Assembly: GCA_044359525.1 (NCBI GenBank)
Contig: JBIKLY010000004.1
Span: 11,845-75,844, forward strand
From: CAJBIL01 sp044359525
Lineage (GTDB): Bacteria; Pseudomonadota; Gammaproteobacteria; Burkholderiales; Rhodocyclaceae
Direction of reading: 5' to 3'
Length of the DNA stretch: 64,000 nt
The notes below the pieces were generated by a model, which made no database searches, was not told the DNA's origin, and worked only from the letters and a program-made list of their open reading frames with translations. The translations under genes were made by a program, and so were the position numbers. Numbering within the stretch: the stretch's first letter is position 1; each line of letters begins with the position of its first letter. This document shows, piece after piece, positions 43,155-51,428 of this stretch.

Positions 43155-43934
43155 TTATTTGCTGCGCGGTTTGCGGTGACCCAACGCATGCGAAATTTCA
43201 TCAGCGGCTGACTTGATCTGCGCGACCCATTCCGGGTTGTGCCGATCGGTCGGCGCCGAGATCGAGAGGCCGGCAACGATCATTCCCTCGTCGTTGCGAA
43301 TCGGTGCGGCAATACAGCGCAAGCCAAGCTCAGCTTCTTCGTTGTCGTAGGCAAGATCGTGCCGGCGGATCTTGTCGAGCTCCTTCTCCAGTGCCTCGAG
43401 GGTGGTTAGCGAATGGGGTGTCTTGCCTGGCAGGCCGGTACGTTTTGCATAAGCACGAACATCAGTCACCCGGTCGGCAGCGAGGAAAAGTTTGCCGACC
43501 GAAGTCAGATGCAAGGGGGCGCGGCCACCGACCAGATAGACGACGCGCACCAGCGAGCGACCGCTCGACGTGCGCTCGGCATAAATTATTTCGTCTTCGT
43601 GGCGGATGCCGAGGTTGATCGCCTCGCCAATGGATTCGTGCAGTCGCTGCATGAAAGGCAGGGCGGCCTGACGGATATTGATGCGTGACTTGACGATGTT
43701 GCCGAGTTCCAGCAAGCGAATGCCCAGCGCGTAGCTGCCGGCTTCCTGCCGCTCGACAAGGTGTAAACTGGTCATCGCCGCGAGAATGCGGTGTGCCGTC
43801 GACGGGTGCAGCCCGGTGCTCTGGGCCAACAGCTTGAGGCTGGCCGGCTCGGGTGTGTCGGCCAGGACTTCGAGCAGCGACATCATGCGCTCGATCACCT
43901 GGATTGATCCTTTTTCTGCTTGCTGCTCAGCCAT
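43155..43934 (-). CDS. IclR-family transcriptional regulator
   Basis: 259 residues. Winged HTH (SLKLLAQSTGLHPSTAHRILAAM) and the IclR effector domain (GEAINLGIRHEDEIIYAERT, LTSVGKLFLAA, EAELGLRCIAAPI). It is divergent from the half-ALDH/hydroxyacid dehydrogenase genes and is the obvious candidate to control them. The ligand is unknown. The 210-bp divergent gap holds no gene. Confidence 0.9.
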   Translation of the reverse strand: MAEQQAEKGSIQVIERMMSLLEVLADTPEPASLKLLAQSTGLHPSTAHRILAAMTSLHLVERQEAGSYALGIRLLELGNIVKSRINIRQAALPFMQRLHESIGEAINLGIRHEDEIIYAERTSSGRSLVRVVYLVGGRAPLHLTSVGKLFLAADRVTDVRAYAKRTGLPGKTPHSLTTLEALEKELDKIRRHDLAYDNEEAELGLRCIAAPIRNDEGMIVAGLSISAPTDRHNPEWVAQIKSAADEISHALGHRKPRSK

Positions 43935-44144
43935 TGACTTCCCGTTGAACCTTCCGTTTTGTGCTTCGGCGGAATACTATTACGCGCGCCGCCCGATCTG
44001 ATGTTTAACGCCTTGTCGCACCTTGTGCGCCGCAATATTTTAACATCATGCGTGCTGCCTTGTTTGTTTGCCGCCTAATGGACTCGTGCGGACGGTATCG
44101 AAATGCCAAATACGGCGGTAAAAAGAATTTTATAGAGGAACGCA

Positions 44145-44837
44145 ATGCTTGAAACCGACGACCCGCTGGCGATTCCACTGTGGATCAACGGCCATGCCTA
44201 TTTGACGATGCCGCCGAGTTTCTTCGACGTGCGCAACCCGCTCAGTGGCGAGATTCTACGCCGCACGCCCCTGTGCGGTGCCGGCGAAGCGCAGAAGGCC
44301 GTTGATGCGGCACAGGCGGCGCTTGCGCCGTGGTCTGCCGAAACGCTGGCTGCACGCAGCGCTCTGCTCGCGGCGCTAGGCGATGCGCTGGCGGGCTATG
44401 CCGGGCATTTTTCCGGATTGATTGTCGAGGAGACCGGCAAGGATGCCGACGCGGCAGCGGCTGAGGTAGGCAATGCGGTGGCTTTGCTGCGCAGCCCGAC
44501 GGAAGGTGGCGATGCCGGTGTTGTGGCGATTGTCGGCGATGCTGCTGCGCCGTTGCTGGGCGCGTTGTCACGGGCTGTTCCCGCTTTGCTGGGTGGTGCG
44601 ACAGTGGTGATCAAGCCGAGTCCGAAGGCGCCGTCAGCAATTTTTGCGCTGGCCGAGTTGACCGCCCGCAACGGATTTCTGGCGGGCGTTTTCAATATTC
44701 TGCAAGGCGATGAGGCGGCGGTCGAAGGCTTGTGTGCCAGCCCTGCCGTGAGCATCCTGCTGTTTTCCGGCGATGCGGCGCTGGGCGCCCGGGTGGGTGA
44801 AATTGCCGCCCGTCATGGCAAACTCTTCGTAGCCTGA
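44145..44837 (+). CDS. Half-length aldehyde dehydrogenase-like protein, no catalytic domain
   Basis: 230 residues against about 480 for the family. The N-terminal NAD-binding part is recognisable (WINGHAY, DVRNPLSGEILRRTP, IVEETGKD, GGATVVIKPSPKAPSA, GVFNILQGD, ILLFSGDAALGARVG), but a stretch of about 40 residues containing the usual PWN motif is missing. The protein also stops before the catalytic Glu and Cys. The reading frame is intact and ends 3 nt before the next gene, so it may be a retained pseudoenzyme rather than a fresh pseudogene. Confidence 0.75.
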   Translation: MLETDDPLAIPLWINGHAYLTMPPSFFDVRNPLSGEILRRTPLCGAGEAQKAVDAAQAALAPWSAETLAARSALLAALGDALAGYAGHFSGLIVEETGKDADAAAAEVGNAVALLRSPTEGGDAGVVAIVGDAAAPLLGALSRAVPALLGGATVVIKPSPKAPSAIFALAELTARNGFLAGVFNILQGDEAAVEGLCASPAVSILLFSGDAALGARVGEIAARHGKLFVA

Positions 44838-44840
44838 TCG

Positions 44841-45797
44841 ATGCACCGCATTGTTTATCTGGAGCGCGAATCGATCTCCGCCGAAGTGCGGCGGCCGGCC
44901 TTTGCCCATACCTGGGTCGAGTATCCGAAGACTTCGCAGGCGCAGGTCGAGGCGCGTTTGTCGGGGGCAACGATCGCCATCGTCAACAAGCTGCTGATCG
45001 ATGCCGCGCTGATTGCGCGTCTACCGGACCTGCAGATGATCGCCGTGTCGGCGACCGGTACCAACAACATCGATCTGGCAGCCTGCCGTGAACGTAGCAT
45101 CGTCGTTGCGAATGTCCGGGCTTACGCCGCACATACCGTACCGGAGCATGCTTTTGCCTTGCTGTTGGCGCTCTCGCGAAATGTTTTTGCCTATCGCGAC
45201 GCGGTCGCTGCCGGGCGCTGGCAGCAATCCGACCAGTTCTGTTTTTTTGACTACCCGATCCGTGATCTGCACGGCGCAACGCTCGGCGTCATTGGTGGCG
45301 GCAGCCTGGGTTCCGGCGTCATCCGGCTGGCCGAGGCCTTCGGCATGCGCGTGCTGCGCGCCGAGCGCAAGGGCGAAATGACGGTGCGCGCCGGCTATAC
45401 CTCATTCGCGACGGTACTGCGCGAGGCCGACGCAATTTCCATGCACTGTCCGCTGACGACAGAAACAAAAAACCTGATCGGCGAAGCCGAGTTGCGTGCC
45501 ATGAAGCCGTCGGCCTTGTTGATCAATACGGCGCGCGGCGGTCTGGTCGATGAGGCCGTATTGCCGCGGGCCTTGCGCGAAGGATGGATTGCCGGCGCCG
45601 GTTTCGATGTGCTCAGTGTCGAACCACCAAGCGCCGGAAATCCGCTGCTCGCACCGGAACTGCTGGTGCTCCCCAACTTCCTGCTCACCCCGCACGTCGC
45701 CTGGGCCAGCCGGCCGGCGATGCAGGCGCTGGTCGATCAGATGATCGACAACATTGAAGCTTTTGCGCGCGGCGAAGCGTGCAACCGGGTGGCCTGA
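44841..45797 (+). CDS. D-2-hydroxyacid dehydrogenase (glycerate dehydrogenase-like)
   Basis: 318 residues. Rossmann motif GVIGGGSLGSG, catalytic Arg in NTARGGLVDE, Glu in VLSVEPP and His in LLTPHVAWAS, plus VPEHAFALLLALSRN. Closest in style to HprA-type hydroxypyruvate/glycerate dehydrogenases; the substrate is inferred. Co-transcribed with the half-ALDH gene and followed 4 nt later by modA. Confidence 0.85.
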   Translation: MHRIVYLERESISAEVRRPAFAHTWVEYPKTSQAQVEARLSGATIAIVNKLLIDAALIARLPDLQMIAVSATGTNNIDLAACRERSIVVANVRAYAAHTVPEHAFALLLALSRNVFAYRDAVAAGRWQQSDQFCFFDYPIRDLHGATLGVIGGGSLGSGVIRLAEAFGMRVLRAERKGEMTVRAGYTSFATVLREADAISMHCPLTTETKNLIGEAELRAMKPSALLINTARGGLVDEAVLPRALREGWIAGAGFDVLSVEPPSAGNPLLAPELLVLPNFLLTPHVAWASRPAMQALVDQMIDNIEAFARGEACNRVA

Positions 45798-45801
45798 GCG
45801 C

Positions 45802-46557
45802 ATGCGCAGCTGGTTTTTACTGCTCTGCTTCCTCGCCATCACCGCGCATGCTGAAGTACCCAATGTGGCAGCGGCAGCTGACCTCAAGTTCGCCCTCGGC
45901 GAAATTGCGGCCGCTTACCAAAAGGAGACCGGGCGGGCAGTCCGGCTGTCTTTCGGTTCGTCGGGAAATTTTGCCCGGCAGATTCCGCAGGGCGCGCCTT
46001 TCGAACTTTTTCTTTCGGCCGATGAAGATTACATCCTGAAACTCGCAGCAGAGGGCCTGCTGCAGGGCGACGGACACCTTTACGCGATCGGTCGTATCGC
46101 ATTGCTGGTGCCGCATGGCTCGACACTGACGGCTGACGGCGAGCTGAAGGATCTGCAGGCCGCCGTCAGCGACGGCCGCATCCGGCGCTTCGCCATCGCC
46201 AATCCCGAGCATGCGCCCTATGGCCGCGCCGCGCGCGCTGCGCTGCAGCGGGCGGGGGTATGGGAGAGCCTGCAGGGCAAGCTGGTGCTTGGTGAGAACG
46301 TCGCACAGGCCGCGCAGTTCGCTACCAGCGGCTCCGCGCAGGGCGGCATTGTCGCCTGGTCTCTGGCCAGGTCGCCGGAAATTGCCAGGCTCGGCACGGC
46401 GGCGTTGATTCCCGAGAGCTGGCACCCGCCGCTACGCCAGCGCATGGCGCTGACGCGTAAGGCCGGTAACGAAGCGCGGCACTTCTACGACTACCTGCAA
46501 CAACCGGCAGCGCGCACGGTCTTCGAGCGCTACGGCTTTTCGCTGCCGGCGAAGTGA
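45802..46557 (+). CDS. modA: Molybdate-binding protein ModA
   Basis: Periplasmic molybdate/tungstate receptor. 251 residues from ATG 45802 with signal peptide (MRSWFLLLCFLAITAHA), mature start VPNVAAAADLKFAL, and FGSSGNFARQIPQGAPFELFLSADE containing the oxyanion-binding Ser. The frame is open upstream, but that part overlaps the previous gene. Followed by a hairpin repeat before modB. Confidence 0.92.
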   Translation: MRSWFLLLCFLAITAHAEVPNVAAAADLKFALGEIAAAYQKETGRAVRLSFGSSGNFARQIPQGAPFELFLSADEDYILKLAAEGLLQGDGHLYAIGRIALLVPHGSTLTADGELKDLQAAVSDGRIRRFAIANPEHAPYGRAARAALQRAGVWESLQGKLVLGENVAQAAQFATSGSAQGGIVAWSLARSPEIARLGTAALIPESWHPPLRQRMALTRKAGNEARHFYDYLQQPAARTVFERYGFSLPAK

Positions 46558-46579
46558 GTAAATTGTGAAAAAAAGAAAC

Positions 46580-46690
46580 CGCTTTCAACACAGAGCGCAC
46601 GGAGACACAGAGAACACAGAGAACACAGAGAAAATCTTTTTTGGTCTTCTCCGTGATCTCTGTGTCTCTGTGTACTCCGTGTTGAAAGCG
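46580..46690. repeat. 111-bp ACACAGAG hairpin repeat between modA and modB
   Basis: Outer arms CGCTTTCAACAC (46580-46591) and GTGTTGAAAGCG (46679-46690) pair perfectly. The inner arms are periodic ACACAGAG/CTCTGTGT units. Same architecture as the ACCAAG hairpins but a different unit sequence. It starts 23 nt after the modA stop and ends 17 nt before the modB ATG. Confidence 0.9.
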
Positions 46691-46707
46691 CTTGGTTCTC
46701 CGCGTTA

Positions 46708-47370
46708 ATGGACTGGCAAGCACTCTCCCTTTCGCTGAAACTTGCTGCCGCTACCGTGCTGCTGCTCCTGCCGTTTTCGATCTGGCTGGCGCGGCGCCTG
46801 GCGTGGTCGCAGTTTCGCGGGCAGGGCGCGCTGGAGGCGGCGATCATGTTGCCGCTGGTGCTGCCGCCGACGGTCCTCGGCTACTACCTGCTGCTCGGCT
46901 TCGGCGGCGCTTCGCCGCTTGGTCAGGCCTATCAGGCACTGACCGGACGCTCGCTGGTGTTCAGTTTTGACGGCCTGTTGCTGGCCTCGCTGATCTTCAA
47001 CCTGCCTTTTGCCGTGCAGCCGATGCAGCGTGCCTTCGCCTCGATTCCGCGTGAGGTGCGCGAGGCCGCGTGGGTGTCCGGCCTGTCGCGCTGGCAAACT
47101 TTCCTGCGCATCGAGTTGCCATTGGCCTGGCCCGGCATTGCCGCCGCGCTGGCGCTCACTTTTGCGCACACGCTTGGCGAGTTCGGTGTCGTTCTGATGG
47201 TCGGCGGCAACCTGGCCGGCGAAACCAAAACGGTGGCCATTGCCATTTACGATCAGGTGCAGGCGTTCAATGATTCGGCGGCAGCCGGCATGTCGGCGCT
47301 ACTCCTTGCCCTGTCTTTTCTTGCCGTGATGTTCGTTTATCGGCTCGGTCGAGCGCGGGTGCAGCGATGA
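46708..47370 (+). CDS. modB: Molybdate ABC transporter permease ModB
   Basis: 220 residues, about five membrane segments (LKLAAATVLLLLPFSIWLA, AAIMLPLVLPPTVLGYYLLL). The permease EAA loop is at EVREAAWVSGLSRWQTFLRI, and AAALALTFAHTLGEFGVVLMVGG follows. Partner of ModA and ModC. Any polar effect of the hairpin upstream would separate it from modA. Confidence 0.93.
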   Translation: MDWQALSLSLKLAAATVLLLLPFSIWLARRLAWSQFRGQGALEAAIMLPLVLPPTVLGYYLLLGFGGASPLGQAYQALTGRSLVFSFDGLLLASLIFNLPFAVQPMQRAFASIPREVREAAWVSGLSRWQTFLRIELPLAWPGIAAALALTFAHTLGEFGVVLMVGGNLAGETKTVAIAIYDQVQAFNDSAAAGMSALLLALSFLAVMFVYRLGRARVQR

Positions 47371-48500
47371 GGCTGGAAGCCTGTCTCGAACAAAGCGCGC
47401 CGATCCCGCTGGCCGCCGATCTGTGCTGCGACGGCGGCGAGTTGCTGGCGCTGGTCGGCCCCTCGGGCAGCGGCAAGTCGACCATCCTGCGCTGTCTCGC
47501 CGGCTTGCATCGACCCGCCGGCGGCTATGTGCGGTGCGGCGCTGAAACCTGGTTCGATGCCGCGGGCGCTATCGACATTTCGCCGCAACAGCGCCGCGTC
47601 GGTTTCGTCTTTCAGCATTACGCCTTGTTTCCGCATCTGAGTGCCTTGGCCAATGTCATGGTGGCACTCGGGCATCTGCCCGCCGGTGCTCGTGAGGCCA
47701 AAGCGCGCGAATGGCTGGCGCGCGTCAATCTCGATGGTCTTGATGCGCGCCGCCCCGGCGAATTGTCCGGTGGCCAGCAACAACGCGTGGCGATTGCCCG
47801 CGCGCTGGCCCGTGAGCCGCAGGTGTTGTTGCTTGACGAGCCCTTCTCGGCGGTTGATCACGTGACGCGGCGCAAGCTTCTGCGACAGCTGATCCAGTTA
47901 CGCCGCTCGCTGGCCATTCCGATCATTCTGGTAACGCACGATCTGGAGGAGGCCAGTTTGCTCGCCGACCGTATGACCGTGCTGCAACACGGTCGTACCT
48001 TACAGACGGCGACGCCGGCACAGATGCTCGCACAGCCATGCAGTGCGCTGGTCGCGCGCCTGACCGACCAGCCCAATCTGTTTGTTGGCAAGGTGCTGCG
48101 CCATTTGCCCGAGCTTGATGTCACGGAATTCGAATGGCAGGGCCGCTTGTTGCTGGCGCCACATACCCCGACCTTTGCGGTCGGCGATGTCGTGTGCTGG
48201 GTGGTGCCGGCCGAGGGCGTCGTGCTGGTTCGGGATGAACAGCAGGATCGCGCCAACACGGTGCTCGCCCGGGTTGCCGAGAGCCTTGCCTGGCGCGGCC
48301 ATGCGAGCATCACGGCGCATGTTGGCGGGCGGCGTGAGGCGGCCTTGTCGTTTGCCATCGGCGCGTCGGTCGCGGCGCGGCGCGGCATCGTGCCCGGCGC
48401 TGAAGTGCCGCTGCAGTTGCAGAAATCGGCGATCCGGCTGTTGCCGCCGGACCCGGCGACGATTGATCCGCTGCGTTTTTCTGCCGAACTGCCGTCATGA
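47367..48500 (+). CDS. modC: Molybdate ABC transporter ATPase ModC
   Basis: 377 residues: ATPase domain (Walker A GPSGSGKST, signature LSGGQQQRV, Walker B VLLLDEPFSAVD) and a C-terminal TOBE/Mop-like domain (about residues 230-360) that may sense molybdate. ATGA overlap with modB. No ModE gene or clear ModE box is visible nearby. Confidence 0.93.
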   Translation: MRLEACLEQSAPIPLAADLCCDGGELLALVGPSGSGKSTILRCLAGLHRPAGGYVRCGAETWFDAAGAIDISPQQRRVGFVFQHYALFPHLSALANVMVALGHLPAGAREAKAREWLARVNLDGLDARRPGELSGGQQQRVAIARALAREPQVLLLDEPFSAVDHVTRRKLLRQLIQLRRSLAIPIILVTHDLEEASLLADRMTVLQHGRTLQTATPAQMLAQPCSALVARLTDQPNLFVGKVLRHLPELDVTEFEWQGRLLLAPHTPTFAVGDVVCWVVPAEGVVLVRDEQQDRANTVLARVAESLAWRGHASITAHVGGRREAALSFAIGASVAARRGIVPGAEVPLQLQKSAIRLLPPDPATIDPLRFSAELPS

Positions 48501-48628
48501 GTCAGCGCTCCGTGTGTGGTGCGCCAGAAACCGCAATGTCGCATCAGCCCCGGAAACGCTGCCCCGAGGTATGATGCACTCTTGTCGCCAGTGCGAAATG
48601 TCCGTTACGAAACACCAGATTGATATTG

Positions 48629-49048
48629 ATGAATACTCCAGTCGCCACGCCAAACCCCGTCCAGAATGCTCGTTCCCTGACCAAGGATTTTCAGGAAAAA
48701 TTTTCCGTTTTCCGCGATTGTCTGCCGCTGGCGATAGGTATCGACAAGCAGCTTCTGGCCCGGCTACCCGGGCTTGATAGAAAACTTCTGCGTATCGCCC
48801 TCGGGATTCACACCAACTCCCTGCGTTACCTGAAGGCAATGGAGAAAGCCACGGTGCGCCATGATCTTGACGGCAATGCGGCGGATGAGGTGACCGACGA
48901 GCATCGTGCACATGCATCGAAGCTGATTGGCGAGCGTTTCAAGAAAGATGCCGAGCGGCGCAAGGCGCAGCGCGAGGCTGAACTGCAGGCACGCCAGCGC
49001 ACCGAGAAACTCGGCCAGCTCATTGAAAAATTCGGGCGAACTAACTGA
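48629..49048 (+). CDS. proQ: ProQ/FinO-domain RNA-binding protein
   Basis: 139 residues: the ProQ/FinO fold from about 20-120 (FPVF-type FSVFRDCLPLAIGIDKQLLA, LRIALGIHTNSLRYLKAM, RHDLDGNAADEVTDEH) and a charged coiled tail. Likely an RNA chaperone for sRNAs or mRNA 3' ends. ATG 48629 is preferred to TTG codons just before it. Single-gene unit behind modC. Confidence 0.85.
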   Translation: MNTPVATPNPVQNARSLTKDFQEKFSVFRDCLPLAIGIDKQLLARLPGLDRKLLRIALGIHTNSLRYLKAMEKATVRHDLDGNAADEVTDEHRAHASKLIGERFKKDAERRKAQREAELQARQRTEKLGQLIEKFGRTN

Positions 49049-49085
49049 TTCGCTGACTGAAAAAACCTTGACGACAGGCTGAGCT

Positions 49086-49364
49086 ATGAGTCACAAGCAC
49101 CAGCATTTTTTGCATTCGATTTTTCATGACCCGCTGAGCGGCAACATCCATTGGCGCGAGGTGGAATCGCTGCTGCACCACCTCGGCGCTACTGTTGAGC
49201 CGGCGCACGGCGCACGCTTTCGTATTGTGCTGAACCAGCACGAGTTTTTTCTACATCATCCGCATCACAGCAACGTTTGCGCCAAACAGGAAATCAAATA
49301 CCTGCGGGAGTGTCTCGCCAGCGCCGGCGTAACGCCGTCGGCCTACGACGAAAAAAATGGCTGA
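49086..49364 (+). CDS. HicA-like (YcfA) small RNA-binding protein
   Basis: 92 residues. The dsRBD-like HicA pattern: WREVESLLHHLGATVEPAHGARFRIVL with a central His, then HEFFLHHPH. HicA toxins cleave mRNA and are paired with HicB; no HicB gene is adjacent here, and the protein overlaps an exonuclease gene by 8 nt. It may be a domesticated solitary HicA. Confidence 0.75.
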   Translation: MSHKHQHFLHSIFHDPLSGNIHWREVESLLHHLGATVEPAHGARFRIVLNQHEFFLHHPHHSNVCAKQEIKYLRECLASAGVTPSAYDEKNG

Positions 49365-49998
49365 GTCGCAAGGTCTTGTGTCGAGCCCGGTAACAATGAA
49401 CCGGGCCTCGCTGCGCAGCGCAGAGCTGCCGGTTTATCAGGGGATTGCGCTTGCCGACATCCGTCTGGTTGATTCGTCAGCACTTTGTCGTGAGGCTTTT
49501 GACGCGCTGATGACGGCTGATGCCATCGGTTTCGATACCGAATCAAAACCGACTTTCCTCAAGGGCGAGGTTTCCACCGGGCCGCATCTCATCCAGTTGG
49601 CAACCGAAACCCATGCCTATCTGTTCCAGCTGTCCCGTTTTGGCGGCATGGCAGAGTTGAAGGAGATCCTGGAGTCGCCGCGGGTGCTGAAAGTGGGTTT
49701 CGGTCTCGGCAATGACCGCAGTGCGCTGCGCCTCAGATTGGGCATCGAGCCGGCTAATCTGCTGGATCTTGGCGAAGTCCTGCGCGGGCCGGGGCATCGC
49801 GGTACGGTTGGCGCCAAAGTGGCCGTCGCACATTTTTTTGCGCAGAAACTGCACAAGTCCAAACAGACCAGTACCAGCAACTGGGCGGCATCACACCTGA
49901 CCGAGCGGCAACTGCTTTACGCCGCCAACGATGCGCATGTGGCGCTGCGCCTTTACCGGGCGTGGGTCGATGCCGGTTCGCAAGGGGTCGCCGGATAG
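49357..49998 (+). CDS. DEDDy 3'-5' exonuclease (RNase D-like)
   Basis: 213 residues. Exo I Asp-x-Glu in AIGFDTESKP, Exo II Asp in VGFGLGNDRSALR, Exo III in LLYAANDAHVALRLY (Tyr-x4-Asp). Single domain without the HRDC domains of RNase D. Its start is inside the HicA-like gene, so the two are translationally coupled, which suggests shared RNA-related function. Confidence 0.88.
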   Translation: MAESQGLVSSPVTMNRASLRSAELPVYQGIALADIRLVDSSALCREAFDALMTADAIGFDTESKPTFLKGEVSTGPHLIQLATETHAYLFQLSRFGGMAELKEILESPRVLKVGFGLGNDRSALRLRLGIEPANLLDLGEVLRGPGHRGTVGAKVAVAHFFAQKLHKSKQTSTSNWAASHLTERQLLYAANDAHVALRLYRAWVDAGSQGVAG

Positions 49999-50095
49999 CC
50001 CGGATTTTTTGCACAATTCTCTACGTGAAAATCCGGATAAACTTCCAGCGTGTCGCGGAGTACAATTCAATGACAAATTGTTATGGAGAGTCGCC

Positions 50096-50356
50096 ATGCA
50101 GAGCAAACCAAAAGCCACCAAGGCACCCAAGCTTTTCCTGACCACCGGGGTAGAAGCGCTCGCCCACCGGAAGAAGCTTGCGCTTAATCAGTCCGAGTTC
50201 TGGAGTCGTGTCGCGATTGGGCAATCCGGTGGCTCGCGTTATGAGTCCGGTCGCAAGCTGCCCCGTCCGGTTCAGTTGCTTCTGCATCTTGCCTATGCGT
50301 CAGAAGCGCAGGCCGGCACGGTGCTGGGCCATCTGCGGAAGCAGCCTGACGCATAG
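50096..50356 (+). CDS. Small helix-turn-helix protein
   Basis: 86 residues with one XRE-like HTH (ALNQSEFWSRVAIGQSGGSRYESGRKLPRPV). ATG 50096 preceded by GGAGAG. It resembles short betaproteobacterial regulators that carry little beyond the HTH. No partner toxin seen. The 40 bases after it contain repeated ACGCAGCGC and a weak hairpin. Confidence 0.7.
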   Translation: MQSKPKATKAPKLFLTTGVEALAHRKKLALNQSEFWSRVAIGQSGGSRYESGRKLPRPVQLLLHLAYASEAQAGTVLGHLRKQPDA

Positions 50357-50445
50357 CGTACGCAGCGCACGCAGCGCAGCCGGTGGTTTTTTGCTGCGCT
50401 TTGCCCCACGTTGTGAATTCCTCGGACGATGCCACGCGTGGCGAC

Positions 50446-51366
50446 ATGAGTGATCACCATCAGCATGCGCATGGCCACGGCGATCACCATCACGCCGACG
50501 CCGGCCCGCGTCTCGTCTGGGCGCTGCTGCTGACGCTTGGCTTTGCTGCGGTCGAGACCCTGGCGGGCTGGTGGTCGGGGTCGCTGGCCTTGCTCAGCGA
50601 TGCCGGGCACATGGTCACCGACAGTGCTTCGCTGGGGCTGGCCGCCTTTGCCGCACGCCTTGCGTTGCGACCACCTTCGCAACGCCACACCTACGGATAC
50701 GGCCGCGTTGAAACGCTGGCCGCACTGGCCAACGTGCTGTTCATGGTGCTCGTCGTGGTCGGTATCTCGGTCGCAGCGGTGCGCCGCTTCCTGGAGCCGG
50801 CAGCGATCAACGGTGAAGCGGTCACCCTGGTCGCCGCGCTCGGCCTTGGTATCAATATCGGCGTCGCCTGGTTACTCATGCACGGCGAGCAGACGATGAA
50901 CACGCGTGGTGCGCTGCTGCACGTGCTCGGCGATCTGCTCGGTTCAATCGCCGCACTGGTCGCTGGTGCGGTGGTGATGTGGACGGGCTGGACGACGATC
51001 GACCCGCTGCTCTCGCTACTGATCTGCGCGCTGATGCTCGGCTCCAGCCTGCGTCTGCTGCGCGAGGTGCTGCATGCCTTGATGGAGGGCGTGCCGGCGC
51101 ATCTGTCGACCGAGAAAATCGGACGCGCGCTGGCCGCGGTGCCGGGCGTTGCGTCCGTACATGATCTGCATATCTGGACACTGTCGTCAAAGCACATCGC
51201 GCTGTCGGCGCATGTGCTGGTCGACTCGCTTGATGCGTGGCCGGGCGTTCTCGCCGCCGCGCGTCATGTGCTGGCTGAACAGGGAATCACACACGTCACC
51301 CTGCAGCCCGAGCCGGCGACGCACGCCATGCGCTGGATGCCGCAGAGGGTGGTAAGCGGGCAGTAA
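50446..51366 (+). CDS. Cation diffusion facilitator (Zn/Co/Cd efflux)
   Basis: 306 residues. His-rich N-terminus (DHHQHAHGHGDHHHAD), six membrane segments, metal-site motifs SLALLSDAGHMVTDSASLG (Asp and His/Asp) and HVLGDLLGSIAALVAG, and a cytoplasmic ferredoxin-like domain (VPGVASVHDLHIWTLSS). CzcD/ZitB type. Exports divalent metal in exchange for protons. Confidence 0.9.
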   Translation: MSDHHQHAHGHGDHHHADAGPRLVWALLLTLGFAAVETLAGWWSGSLALLSDAGHMVTDSASLGLAAFAARLALRPPSQRHTYGYGRVETLAALANVLFMVLVVVGISVAAVRRFLEPAAINGEAVTLVAALGLGINIGVAWLLMHGEQTMNTRGALLHVLGDLLGSIAALVAGAVVMWTGWTTIDPLLSLLICALMLGSSLRLLREVLHALMEGVPAHLSTEKIGRALAAVPGVASVHDLHIWTLSSKHIALSAHVLVDSLDAWPGVLAAARHVLAEQGITHVTLQPEPATHAMRWMPQRVVSGQ

Positions 51367-51428
51367 CTGACCCCGATGCTTGCCCGCTTCCTGATTTTTA
51401 CAGCCGCTTTGGCAAGTCCAACAGGCGC

